8,060 nt of DNA from Brevundimonas sp. (GCF_031082345.1 NZ_JAVHLH010000124.1:1-8060); one strand, 5' to 3'; counted from the stretch's first letter, positions 1 through 6,152 are shown. Program-made: numbers and translations. The notes: generated from the sequence alone by a model not told the origin.

Positions 1-85
1 CGGCGTGGAACTGCGCCAGCGCGCTCATGCCGCTGCCGGCGACGCCGACGAAGTGCAGCCAGGGTGCGGGGACCGGGGCGATCAC
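1..85 (-). CDS. Mur ligase family protein (MurC-like), N-terminal fragment
   Basis: Only the first 28 codons are in the window; the gene continues past base 1. The predicted N-terminus contains HFVGVAGSGMSALAQFHA, which resembles the glycine-rich UDP-binding start of MurC-type ligases (typically a HF.GIGG.GMSG.A pattern). MurC enzymes join L-alanine to UDP-N-acetylmuramate in the cytoplasm during peptidoglycan synthesis. Start chosen at GTG 83-85, preceded by GGAGAG about 6 nt upstream on the minus strand. The gene lies 26 bp downstream of rpmH on the same strand and could share its transcript. With so little sequence, MurC, an Mpl-type recycling ligase or a divergent MurC paralogue cannot be separated. 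The GMSAL match favours the MurC branch over Mpl, which usually has a GTFMGG-like motif there. Confidence 0.7.
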   Translation of the reverse strand, partial: MIAPVPAPWLHFVGVAGSGMSALAQFHA

Positions 86-111
86 GCGGGCTCTCCGTTC
101 GGCGGCGGCGG

Positions 112-246
112 TCAGGCCGTCAGGCGCTTGCGGCCCTTGGCGCGGCGGCGCTGAACGATCTTCTGTCCGTTCTTGGTGGCCATCCGCGAACGGAAGCCGT
201 GTCGGCGCTTGCGCACGAGTCGCGACGGCTGATAGGTCCGCTTCAC
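112..246 (-). CDS. rpmH: 50S ribosomal protein L34
   Basis: Encodes a 44-residue, extremely Arg/Lys-rich protein starting [18 protein letters not shown] and containing the family hallmark GFRSRM followed by a basic C-terminus ending KRLTA. It has the usual length and near-invariant sequence of bacterial L34, a small protein that binds 23S rRNA in the large ribosomal subunit. The start is GTG at 244-246, because an AGGAG Shine-Dalgarno (minus strand, 253-257) sits 6 nt upstream and homology begins exactly there. A longer in-frame reading from 339 would add an unrelated Pro/Arg-rich leader and is not credible. A strong promoter lies about 65 nt upstream. The downstream neighbour is a Mur ligase; the usual rnpA partner is absent from that position. 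Confidence 0.97.
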   Translation of the reverse strand: MKRTYQPSRLVRKRRHGFRSRMATKNGQKIVQRRRAKGRKRLTA

Positions 247-310
247 GGTCGGCTCCTGGGACTGAAAACAAGGTGGGCGGCGGAAAGTGGTCCGTCGCGG
301 GAAGGGCGGG

Positions 311-339
311 CGTATAAGCGGGGAAGCCCGTGGTGTCAA
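311..339 (-). promoter_or_regulatory. sigma-70-type promoter of rpmH
   Basis: On the minus strand a perfect -35 hexamer TTGACA (339-334) is followed, after 16 nt, by TTATAC (317-312), or after 17 nt by TATACG (316-311), as the -10 element. This is the best promoter match in the window. It would start transcription near 303-306 and give a leader of roughly 60 nt before the rpmH GTG at 246. A strong housekeeping promoter fits a ribosomal protein gene. The hexamers are read directly; the transcription start is inferred. Confidence 0.75.
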
Positions 340-356
340 CGCCGCGAGCGGCCAGC

Positions 357-362
357 GGAGAG
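357..362 (+). promoter_or_regulatory. ribosome binding site deciding the VTT-protein start
   Basis: GGAGAG lies just before the ATG at 366 (3 nt between, or 5 nt if the core is read as GCGGAG). The alternative in-frame GTG at 330 has no comparable site and would add 12 residues with no hydrophobic or conserved character, so 366 is preferred. Confidence 0.6.
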
Positions 363-365
363 ACG

Positions 366-1088
366 ATGGACCGGGTCAAACGCTTCCTGCCCCTGATCGT
401 GCTGGCATGCGTCATCACCCTGATCTTCGCCATGGGCTGGAACCGCTACCTGTCGCTGGACACCCTGCGCGACCACGGCCAGTCGTTCCGCGATTTCACC
501 GCCGACAACTACCTTGTCAGCCTGCTGGCCCTGATGCTGCTGTTCGCGGTGCTGACCGCCAGCGTCGTGCCCGGCGTCTTCTTCGTCACCATCACCGCCG
601 GCTATCTTTTCGGCCCCTGGGTCGGCGGCGTCTCGACCTCGATCGCGGCCACCGCAGGGGCGCTGGCGGTCTACGCCGTGACCCGGAGCGCCCTGGGAGA
701 ATCCCTGCGCCGCAAGGCGGAGCGCGACGCGGGCCTGATGCAGGCGGTTTGCACGGCGATCGACCGCGACACCTTCTGGTATGTGCTCGGCGCCCGCCTG
801 GCGGTGGTGGTGCCGTTCCACATGATCAATATCGCGGCCGGGATGATGGCGGTGCGGCTGGCGCCCTATTCGGCCGCCACCGTGATCGGCCTGCTGCCGG
901 CGCACATCATCTACTGCTGGATCGGGGCGAGGCTGAACGCCCTGCTGGCCGCCGATCCGAATCCGGACTTCCAGGCCCTGTTCGGCCAGTTCTGGGCTCC
1001 CATGGCCGGCGTCTTCGTGCTGGCGGTGGTCCTGCCCTTCGCCATGAAGGGCGCCCAGGCGGCCCTGCGGCGGCGGAGGCGGGCATGA
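366..1088 (+). CDS. TVP38/TMEM64 family (VTT-domain, DedA-like) membrane protein
   Basis: A 240-residue polytopic inner-membrane protein. Hydrophobic segments are visible at about residues 8-24, 49-66, 69-105 (two closely spaced stretches), 139-160, 166-188 and 211-228, ending in a very basic tail (LRRRRRA). The VTT/SNARE-associated domain is recognisable from VVPGVFF (67-73) and [10 protein letters not shown] (79-88), then the later R144...P150...N155..AG pattern. Family members are thought to act in membrane lipid or ion homeostasis, with lipid scrambling/transport proposed for the wider DedA/VTT superfamily; the specific substrate here is unknown. Length is normal for the family. A sensor kinase gene follows 40 bp later on the same strand, so the two may be co-transcribed. 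The gene diverges from rpmH, whose promoter lies within this gene's upstream region. Confidence 0.85.
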   Translation: MDRVKRFLPLIVLACVITLIFAMGWNRYLSLDTLRDHGQSFRDFTADNYLVSLLALMLLFAVLTASVVPGVFFVTITAGYLFGPWVGGVSTSIAATAGALAVYAVTRSALGESLRRKAERDAGLMQAVCTAIDRDTFWYVLGARLAVVVPFHMINIAAGMMAVRLAPYSAATVIGLLPAHIIYCWIGARLNALLAADPNPDFQALFGQFWAPMAGVFVLAVVLPFAMKGAQAALRRRRRA

Positions 1089-1128
1089 CGGACGCAGCGA
1101 ATGGCCCAAGCTTTGCGTTAGGAGGGGC

Positions 1129-2589
1129 ATGAGCGAGGCGCGGCCCCTTGTGAGCGACAGCGGACGGCGCCTGCGGCTGCCCGCGGACTGGCGCGACCGG
1201 CTGAGTTTCCACGCCCCCGACGCCCTGGCGTGGCGGCTGTTGCTGCTGACCTTCGTGTTCACGGCCGTGGTCGAGGTGCTGATCGTCGCGCCCAGCGCCG
1301 CCAGCTTCCACGAGCGCTGGCTGCTGGACCGGCTGCAGTCCGCCGAGCTGGCCTCGGTCGGCGTCGAGGCCCTGCCCTATTCCGCGGTCGAGGACGACGT
1401 CGCCGAACAGCTGCTGGCCATCGGCGGGGTGCAGGCCGTGGTGGTCGGCGACCAGGGCGTGCGGCGGCTGCTGCTGCAGGCCCCCAATCTGCCGCGCACG
1501 CCCGACCTGATCGACCTGCGCGAGGACCGGCCGGTCACCCGGCTGCTGGACCCGTGGCGGACCCTGTTCGGCCACCCGGACCGATCGATCCGGGTGCAGG
1601 CGCGGCCCCGCTACCGCTCCGGCGACTTCATCGAGATTCTGGCCCCGGCCGAGCCGCTGAAGGTCGAACTGCGGGCCTTCCTGCTCAACAGCCTGCTGAT
1701 GTCGGTGTTGCTCTCGCTGGTGGCCGGGGGCCTGCTGTACGGCGGCCTCGCCTTCCTGGTGCTTCAGCCGCTGCGGCGCGTGACCCGCTCGATCGAGCGG
1801 TTCGCTGTCGATCCGGACGCGGAGGGCGATCCGCCCAGCGACCGGCACGACGAGATCGGCCGGGTCGAGCGCGAGCTGGCGCGGATGCAGGGCGAGGTGC
1901 GCCAGTCGCTGCGCTCGCGGGCGCGACTGGTGGCGCTGGGCGAGGCGGTCGCCAAGATCAACCACGACCTGCGTAACATGCTGACCTCGGCCCAGATCGC
2001 CTCCGAAAGGCTGGCGGACTCGCCCGATCCGCAGGTGGCCAAGGCGTTGCCGCGGCTGGAACGGGCGTTGGGCCGGGCCGCGGCCCTGTCGCGCAATGTG
2101 CTCGAATACGGCCGCAGCGAGGAGCCGGAGCCGCAGCGCGCCCGCTTCGCGCTCGGGCCGGCGGTCGCCGCGGCGGCCGAGGACGCCGGTCTGTCTGACG
2201 AGGGGGTGGGGCTGAGGAAGGCCATTCCGGCCCGGTTCAGCGTCAACGCCGACCCGGATCAGCTTCACCGCGTGCTGGTCAATCTGATGCGCAACGCCCG
2301 CCAGGCCATCGAGGGCGACGCTGCGCGGGTCGGCCGCAAGGGCGTGGTCAGGGTCAGCGCCGCCCATGACGGGGGGGCGGCGGTCATTCGCATCGCCGAC
2401 AACGGACCGGGCATTCCGCCGCGCCTGGCCGACCATCTGTTCGAGCCCTTCGTCAGCGGGCGGAGCTCTGACGGATCCGGCCTCGGACTGACCATCTCGC
2501 GCGAGCTCGCCGTCAGCCACGGCGGCGATCTGATCCTGGTGCAAACGGGCCCGGAGGGGACGACCTTCGAGCTCCGGCTTCCGGACTGA
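1129..2589 (+). CDS. membrane-bound sensor histidine kinase (HAMP, HisKA, HATPase)
   Basis: A 486-residue two-component sensor. Order: short cytoplasmic N-terminus, TM1 about 33-55, periplasmic sensor region about 56-183, TM2 about 184-212, HAMP linker about 213-265, dimerisation/phosphoacceptor helix with His279 in KINHDLRNML, then an ATPase domain with N box NLMRNARQA (385-393), G1 DNGPGIP (424-430), F box LFEPF (437-441) and G2 GSGLGL (449-454). All catalytic boxes look intact, so it should autophosphorylate. The periplasmic region matches no sensor fold I can name. The start is ATG 1129, with GGAGGGG at 1121-1127 directly upstream; the spacing is short but the site is strong. No response regulator is encoded next to it, so its partner is elsewhere. 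It probably shares a transcript with the VTT protein 40 bp upstream. Confidence 0.92.
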   Translation: MSEARPLVSDSGRRLRLPADWRDRLSFHAPDALAWRLLLLTFVFTAVVEVLIVAPSAASFHERWLLDRLQSAELASVGVEALPYSAVEDDVAEQLLAIGGVQAVVVGDQGVRRLLLQAPNLPRTPDLIDLREDRPVTRLLDPWRTLFGHPDRSIRVQARPRYRSGDFIEILAPAEPLKVELRAFLLNSLLMSVLLSLVAGGLLYGGLAFLVLQPLRRVTRSIERFAVDPDAEGDPPSDRHDEIGRVERELARMQGEVRQSLRSRARLVALGEAVAKINHDLRNMLTSAQIASERLADSPDPQVAKALPRLERALGRAAALSRNVLEYGRSEEPEPQRARFALGPAVAAAAEDAGLSDEGVGLRKAIPARFSVNADPDQLHRVLVNLMRNARQAIEGDAARVGRKGVVRVSAAHDGGAAVIRIADNGPGIPPRLADHLFEPFVSGRSSDGSGLGLTISRELAVSHGGDLILVQTGPEGTTFELRLPD

Positions 2590-2670
2590 GGGCTCCAAAT
2601 CGCCCGATCGGCGTTATCTCTCGCAGACCGCCGCGAAACGGCCCAGCTTGACGGCCAGGCCTTTGTACGA

Positions 2671-2675
2671 AGGAG
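2671..2675 (+). promoter_or_regulatory. ribosome binding site deciding the start of the small secreted protein
   Basis: AGGAG is followed by CCC and then GTGATG. Spacing to the ATG at 2682 is 6 nt, against 3 nt to the GTG at 2679, so ATG 2682 is the better start; the two differ by one Met. Confidence 0.6.
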
Positions 2676-2681
2676 CCCGTG

Positions 2682-3137
2682 ATGATCCGACTGACCTTGA
2701 CCGCCGCCCTCGCCTTGGCGCTCGCCGCCGCCCCAGTCATGGCCCAGACCGCGCCGCCCGCCGCCGCCAACGCCCAGCCGGGCTCGGAGGAATGGCTGCG
2801 GATACGCGGCGAGATGTACAATCGCGCGCCGGATTCCGAGCAGGACCCCGCCGAACTGGCCGCCACCGCCCGGCTGAACGCCGAGATCGCGGCCCGCAAC
2901 GCCGCGGCCGCGGAAGCGGAGACCGAGGCTGCGGCGTCCTGGGAGGACCAGAACGCCCGCTGGCGCGCCGAGACGGCCCGGCTCGAGACCGAGCGCGCCC
3001 AATGGGAGGCCAACGCCGCCGCGGCCAGGGCCGCCCAGGCGCAATGGGAACGCGACAACGCCGCCTGGGAGGCCGAGATGGAGGCCTGTCGCCGGGCGGG
3101 CCGGGTCTGCCTGACGGCGGCCCCTCAGCGCTACTGA
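2682..3137 (+). CDS. secreted Ala/Glu-rich helical protein with heptad Trp/Cys ladder, function unknown
   Basis: I do not recognise a named family. The 151-residue product begins with a clear Sec signal peptide (MIRL, hydrophobic Leu/Ala run, cleavage likely after PVMA at residues 18-21), so the mature form is periplasmic or exported. After a Pro/Ala-rich linker, residues about 55-135 are rich in Ala, Glu, Arg and Gln and should form a long helix or coiled coil. Trp87, Trp94, Leu101, Trp108, Ala115, Trp122, Trp129, Cys136 and Cys143 all fall exactly seven residues apart. The block WEDQNARWRAE (87-97) recurs as WERDNAAWEAE (122-132), 35 residues or five heptads later. The C-terminus holds the only two cysteines (CRRAGRVC), which might form a disulfide. 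It stands 92 bp after the sensor kinase and 87 bp before the cytochrome gene. A structural or envelope role is a guess only. Confidence 0.8.
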   Translation: MIRLTLTAALALALAAAPVMAQTAPPAAANAQPGSEEWLRIRGEMYNRAPDSEQDPAELAATARLNAEIAARNAAAAEAETEAAASWEDQNARWRAETARLETERAQWEANAAAARAAQAQWERDNAAWEAEMEACRRAGRVCLTAAPQRY

Positions 3138-3156
3138 GCCGCAACCTCTTCCGACC

Positions 3157-3182
3157 GCGCCGGCGTTGCGGAGCGCCGGCGC
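3157..3182 (+). terminator. GC hairpin after the small secreted protein gene, possible terminator
   Basis: GCGCCGGCG (3157-3165) pairs perfectly with CGCCGGCGC (3174-3182) around an 8-nt loop, giving a 9-bp all-G/C stem 19 bp after the stop codon at 3137. There is no T-run after it, so it is a weak intrinsic terminator by classical rules; it could slow polymerase or protect the upstream mRNA end. It separates the secreted-protein gene from the cytochrome/molybdoenzyme pair, which supports a transcript boundary. Confidence 0.45.
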
Positions 3183-3224
3183 TCGTGAGACCGTCGGCGG
3201 GCCGTCTCCCGGGGGAACGCCGCC

Positions 3225-4055
3225 ATGACCGACGCCGCCGCCGATCCGCCCGCCGGGGCCGAGGAACCGACCCCCGCGCCGATCGCCGGACGGCGCGCGG
3301 ACCGGCCGCTGCCGGGCGGACGCACCGACACCTGGCGGCATCCGGCGACGGTGCGGATCACCCACTGGATCAATGTCGCCGCCGTGGTCGTCCTGCTGAT
3401 GAGCGGGCTGAACATCCTGGCGGCTCATCCGCACCTGTACTGGGGCCTGAGCTCGACCTTCGCCGATCCTTGGGTGAGCACGCCGACGGTCCCGAACTGG
3501 TTGCTGATCCCCCAGGGGCGCAACCTGGCCGAGGCGCGCAACTGGCATTTCCTGTTCGCCTGGATCTTCGTCATCAACGGGCTGGTCTATCTGGCCTGGG
3601 CCCTGATCTCCGGCCGGTTCGGACGGCGGCTGTGGCCGACCCGCGCCGACCTCGCGGGCTTCGGCGCCTCGGTGGCGGAGCACGCCCGGTTCCGCTTCCC
3701 GACCGACGATCACGCCCGGACCTACAATGTCATCCAGAAGCTGACCTATCTGGCCATGGTGCTGATCATCCTGCCGCTGATGCTGATCACTGGCCTGTCG
3801 ATGTCGCCCGGCTTCAACGCCGTCGGCGGAGTGCTGCTGGAGATCATGGGCGGACGGCAGTCGGCGCGGACGCTGCATTTCATCTCGGCCGGGCTGATCG
3901 TCGGCTTCATCGTCGTGCATGTCGGTCTGGTGATCTGGACCGGCTTCTTCAACAACATGCGGTCGATGGTCACCGGCTGGTTCGTGATCCAGCCGCCGGG
4001 CTCGACCGCCGGGCCGGGGCGGCGTCGGCGGTCTGAAAAAGGAGAGGGGCCATGA
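3225..4055 (+). CDS. cytochrome b561-type membrane subunit (di-heme b, partner of the molybdoenzyme)
   Basis: A 276-residue integral membrane cytochrome. A Pro/Ala-rich, charged N-terminal tail (about 1-38) precedes four hydrophobic helices at about 46-66, 105-129, 171-191 and 215-240. Histidines in membrane context that could ligate two b hemes are His47 (RITHWIN), His108 (NWHFLFAW), His218 (TLHFIS) and His232 (VVHVGL). This matches the bacterial cytochrome b561 / thiosulfate-reductase-type b-subunit fold, which passes electrons between the quinone pool and a periplasmic oxidoreductase. Its stop codon overlaps the start of the molybdopterin protein gene (ATGA), so the two are translationally coupled and almost certainly work together. 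The start is ATG 3225; upstream GGGGGAA (3211-3217) is only a fair Shine-Dalgarno. The tail after the last helix is basic (GRRRRSEKGEGP) and probably cytoplasmic. Confidence 0.88.
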   Translation: MTDAAADPPAGAEEPTPAPIAGRRADRPLPGGRTDTWRHPATVRITHWINVAAVVVLLMSGLNILAAHPHLYWGLSSTFADPWVSTPTVPNWLLIPQGRNLAEARNWHFLFAWIFVINGLVYLAWALISGRFGRRLWPTRADLAGFGASVAEHARFRFPTDDHARTYNVIQKLTYLAMVLIILPLMLITGLSMSPGFNAVGGVLLEIMGGRQSARTLHFISAGLIVGFIVVHVGLVIWTGFFNNMRSMVTGWFVIQPPGSTAGPGRRRRSEKGEGP

Positions 4056-4810
4056 ACCGCCGTCGCTGGCTGAGCGGCGCCCTGGCCGCCGGGATGGCGT
4101 CCCTCGTCAGCGCCTGCGGAGAGGCGAGCTGGCGGCTGTCGGACCAGGCCCGGCGCATGGGCGAGGGACTGACCCGGCGGGCCCAGCGGCTGCTGATCCC
4201 GGCCGACGCCCTGGCCCCGACCTACAGCCGCGCCGAGATCTCGCCGGACTTCCGGCCCAACGGTTCGATCGCTCCGGCCGCGTCGGACTATCGGGCGCTG
4301 AACGCGGACGGCTTCGCCGGCTACCGGCTGGTCATCGACGGGCTGGTGGAACGGCCCCTGTCGCTCAGCCTCGCCGAGCTGCGCGCCCGACCGGCGCGGA
4401 CCCAGATCACCAAACACGACTGCGTCGAGGGCTGGACCTCGATCGGCGAATGGACCGGGGTGCGGTTGGCGACCCTGCTGGACGAGGCCGGACTGAAGCC
4501 GGAGGCGCGATACATCGTCTTCCACTGTTTCGACGCCCTCGATCAGCGCGAGGATGGCGAGCGCTATTACGAGAGCATCGACCTGATCGACGCCCGCCAT
4601 CCGCAGACGATCCTGGCCTACGACATGAACGGCGAGACCCTGCCGGTCCCGCACGGCGCGCCGCTGCGGCTCAGGGTCGAGCGCCAGCTGGGCTACAAAC
4701 ACGCCAAATACATCCGCCGCATCGAGGCGGTGGAGAGCTTCGCCCACCTCGGCCGCGGCAAGGGCGGCTACTGGGAAGACCGGGGGTACGAGTGGTACGC
4801 GGGCATCTGA
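4052..4810 (+). CDS. Tat-exported molybdopterin-dependent oxidoreductase (sulfite-oxidase fold), probable lipoprotein
   Basis: A 252-residue protein of the sulfite oxidase/YedY-type molybdopterin domain family. The N-terminus MNRRRWLSGAL has consecutive arginines followed by a hydrophobic stretch, and ends in LVSAC (Cys22), a lipobox. This suggests export of the folded, cofactor-loaded enzyme by Tat and lipid anchoring. The core runs from YRLVIDGLVERPLSLS (91-106) through KHDCVEGW (121-128), where Cys124 is the expected molybdenum thiolate ligand, to GYKHAKYIRRIE (214-225), typical of the family's C-terminal part. The C-terminal dimerisation domain of classic sulfite oxidases is absent, as in YedY-type proteins. 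A strong AAGGAGAG site (4039-4046) precedes ATG 4052, which overlaps the stop of the cytochrome gene. The substrate cannot be read from sequence; sulfite, oxidised methionine or other S-/N-oxides are possibilities. Confidence 0.88.
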   Translation: MNRRRWLSGALAAGMASLVSACGEASWRLSDQARRMGEGLTRRAQRLLIPADALAPTYSRAEISPDFRPNGSIAPAASDYRALNADGFAGYRLVIDGLVERPLSLSLAELRARPARTQITKHDCVEGWTSIGEWTGVRLATLLDEAGLKPEARYIVFHCFDALDQREDGERYYESIDLIDARHPQTILAYDMNGETLPVPHGAPLRLRVERQLGYKHAKYIRRIEAVESFAHLGRGKGGYWEDRGYEWYAGI

Positions 4811-4834
4811 GCCGGCCGACCCGCTACGCCAACC

Positions 4835-4862
4835 GGGCCTGAAATCGGGGGCTCAGGCCCCC
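4835..4862. terminator. hairpin between convergent molybdoenzyme and nrdB genes, overlapping the nrdB stop
   Basis: GGGCCTGA (4835-4842) pairs perfectly with TCAGGCCC (4853-4860) across a 10-nt loop. The right arm contains the nrdB stop codon (4853-4855, minus strand). A competing 6-bp stem, GGGGGC (4847-4852) with GCCCCC (4857-4862) and loop TCAG, uses the same bases. Placement in the 42-bp gap between two convergent genes supports a bidirectional terminator, though no T-run follows on either strand. Confidence 0.55.
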
Positions 4863-5899
4863 GTCGTCTCTTCCCTGCGCTTCTGCATCATGGCGTCGAA
4901 ATTGTCCCAGACGCCGGCGGCGCCGTGCCAGACGCCGCGGGTGGCGGCCTTGGAGTATTCGGTCGCCCGGGCCTCGAAGAAGTTGGCGTGTTCGACGCCC
5001 GACAGCATCGACTGCAGCCACGGCAGCGGGTTTTCCTTGGCTCCGTACAGCTCGGGCAGGTGCAGCTGGCGCAGGCGCCAGTCGGCGATGAAGCGGATAT
5101 AGGCCTTGATGTCCGAAGGGGTCATGCCGTTGACCGGCCCCATCTCGAAGGCCAGGTCGATGAAGCGGTCCTCCATGTCGACCACGGTGCGGCAGCATTC
5201 GACGATGTCGTCGGCCACCGCCTTGGTGACGGCCCCCGTCTCCTTGTTGAAGGCGTGGTACAGCTTGATGATGCCTTCGCAGTGCAGGCTCTCGTCGCGG
5301 ACCGACCAGCTGACGATCTGGCCCATGCCCTTCATCTTGTTCTGGCGTGGGAAATTCATCAGCATCGCGAACGAGGCGAACAGCTGCAGCCCCTCCGAGA
5401 AGCCGCCGAACATGGCCAGGGTGCGGGCGATGTCGCCTTCGGTCTCGACCCCGAACTTGCCCATGAAGTCATGCTTGTCGCGCATGGCCTCGTATTCCAT
5501 GAAGGCGCCGAACTCGCTCTCGGGCATGCCGATGGTCTCGAGCAGCAGGGCGTAGGCGGCGATGTGGATGGTCTCCATGTTGGCGAAGGACGCCAGCATC
5601 ATCTTGACCTCGGTCGGTTTGAACACCCGACCGTAGCGCTCCATGTAGTTGTCCTGGACCTCGATGTCGGCCTGGGTGAAGAAGCGGAAGATCTGCGTCA
5701 GCAGGTTGCGCTCGCTGTCGGTCAGATTGGCCGCCCAGTCCTTGCAGTCCTCGCCCAGCGGCACCTCCTCGGGCATCCAGTGGACCTGCTGCTGCTTCTT
5801 CCACATGTCGAACGCCCACGGGTAGCGGAACGGCTTGTAGGCGGCCGAGGCGGTCAGGAGGCCGGGGGTCGAGGGCAGGATCGGGGCGTGCGCGTTCAT
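4853..5899 (-). CDS. nrdB: ribonucleoside-diphosphate reductase, beta (small) subunit, class Ia-type
   Basis: A 348-residue R2 protein that houses the di-iron centre and tyrosyl radical used by the alpha subunit (NrdA) to reduce ribonucleoside diphosphates to deoxyribonucleotides in the cytoplasm. Spacing against the E. coli pattern gives ligands Asp78, Glu109, His112, Glu169, Glu203 and His206, and radical Tyr116 in METIHIAAY. All are present, so this is the Tyr-radical form and not a Tyr-less class Ic type. The start is ATG at 5897-5899; the Shine-Dalgarno is poor (only ACAGAG upstream). An open frame continues upstream to 6700, but that part is antisense to the next gene and unlike any R2 protein. 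nrdA is on neither side: the upstream neighbour is a divergent GST gene and the downstream neighbour is convergent. The C-terminus (REETTGA) would be the NrdA-docking tail. Confidence 0.96.
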   Translation of the reverse strand: MNAHAPILPSTPGLLTASAAYKPFRYPWAFDMWKKQQQVHWMPEEVPLGEDCKDWAANLTDSERNLLTQIFRFFTQADIEVQDNYMERYGRVFKPTEVKMMLASFANMETIHIAAYALLLETIGMPESEFGAFMEYEAMRDKHDFMGKFGVETEGDIARTLAMFGGFSEGLQLFASFAMLMNFPRQNKMKGMGQIVSWSVRDESLHCEGIIKLYHAFNKETGAVTKAVADDIVECCRTVVDMEDRFIDLAFEMGPVNGMTPSDIKAYIRFIADWRLRQLHLPELYGAKENPLPWLQSMLSGVEHANFFEARATEYSKAATRGVWHGAAGVWDNFDAMMQKRREETTGA

Positions 5900-5984
5900 C
5901 GAAACAACTCTGTCGGCGAATCCGGAATGGTGGGGTTCACCATGCGGGCGGGAGGCCGCGGCGCCAAGCCGAATTGCGGCTATA

Positions 5985-6014
5985 TTGCGATCACTTTTTC
6001 CGCGACCGCTAGAT
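5985..6014 (+). promoter_or_regulatory. possible promoter for the GST gene
   Basis: TTGCGA (5985-5990) and CTAGAT (6009-6014) are 18 nt apart. The -10 context GCTAGATG closely fits the GCTANAWC housekeeping pattern known from Caulobacter, but the -35 is a poor match to TTGAC. Transcripts would begin near 6021 and carry a leader of about 135 nt that includes the hairpin at 6062-6099. Confidence 0.35.
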
Positions 6015-6061
6015 GTGGTAGGTGAGAGCGAGGCTTCTGGGGAGCAAGCTGGGGACGATTG

Positions 6062-6099
6062 CCGGCCCGATCCGCAAGGACCGCTTATGGCCGGGCCGG
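6062..6099 (+). other. leader hairpin upstream of the GST gene
   Basis: CCGGCCCG (6062-6069) pairs perfectly with CGGGCCGG (6092-6099) over a 22-nt loop. It ends 58 nt before the GST start codon and would lie in the mRNA leader if the promoter near 5985-6014 is real. It is not followed by a T-run, so a simple attenuator is not obvious. The stem is seen directly; any regulatory role is inference. Confidence 0.4.
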
Positions 6100-6145
6100 A
6101 ATATCTCGCGGGCGATCTCGCGCGTTGCACGGCAAACCGGAGGGC

Positions 6146-6152
6146 GAGGAGA
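6146..6152 (+). promoter_or_regulatory. ribosome binding site deciding the GST start
   Basis: GAGGAGA ends 5 nt before the ATG at 6158. The reading frame is open upstream to 6059, but the extra 33 residues are Arg/Ser/Gly-rich and unlike a GST N-terminus, whereas residues from 6158 start directly with the first thioredoxin-fold strand. Confidence 0.65.

Noticed and set aside
907..2598. Long open frame on the minus strand opposite the sensor kinase (563 codons)
   Set aside because: Arg/Pro/Gln/His-rich translation with no domain, antisense to an intact kinase with all catalytic boxes; typical of high-GC antisense frames.
2648..2653. TTGACG as a -35 element before the small secreted protein
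   Set aside because: A -10 at normal spacing would fall on the Shine-Dalgarno sequence at 2671-2675, leaving no room for a leader.
2265..3920. Long minus-strand open frame spanning three plus-strand genes (551 codons)
   Set aside because: Low-complexity Gly/Arg/Gln translation crossing several real genes and intergenic gaps; no start signal.
2648..4036. Plus-strand 462-codon frame overlapping the secreted-protein and cytochrome genes
   Set aside because: Translation is Arg/Gly-rich without hydrophobic or domain pattern, and it overlaps two genes that have signal peptide, TM and heme features.
5976..5993. NrdR box upstream of nrdB around the AT-rich core CAATATAG (minus strand)
   Set aside because: It lacks the full 16-bp palindromic pattern of known NrdR boxes and there is no second box at the usual spacing.
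4925..6025. Plus-strand open frame opposite nrdB (366 codons)
   Set aside because: Antisense to a fully conserved nrdB; composition rich in Gly, His, Gln and Val with no recognisable motif.
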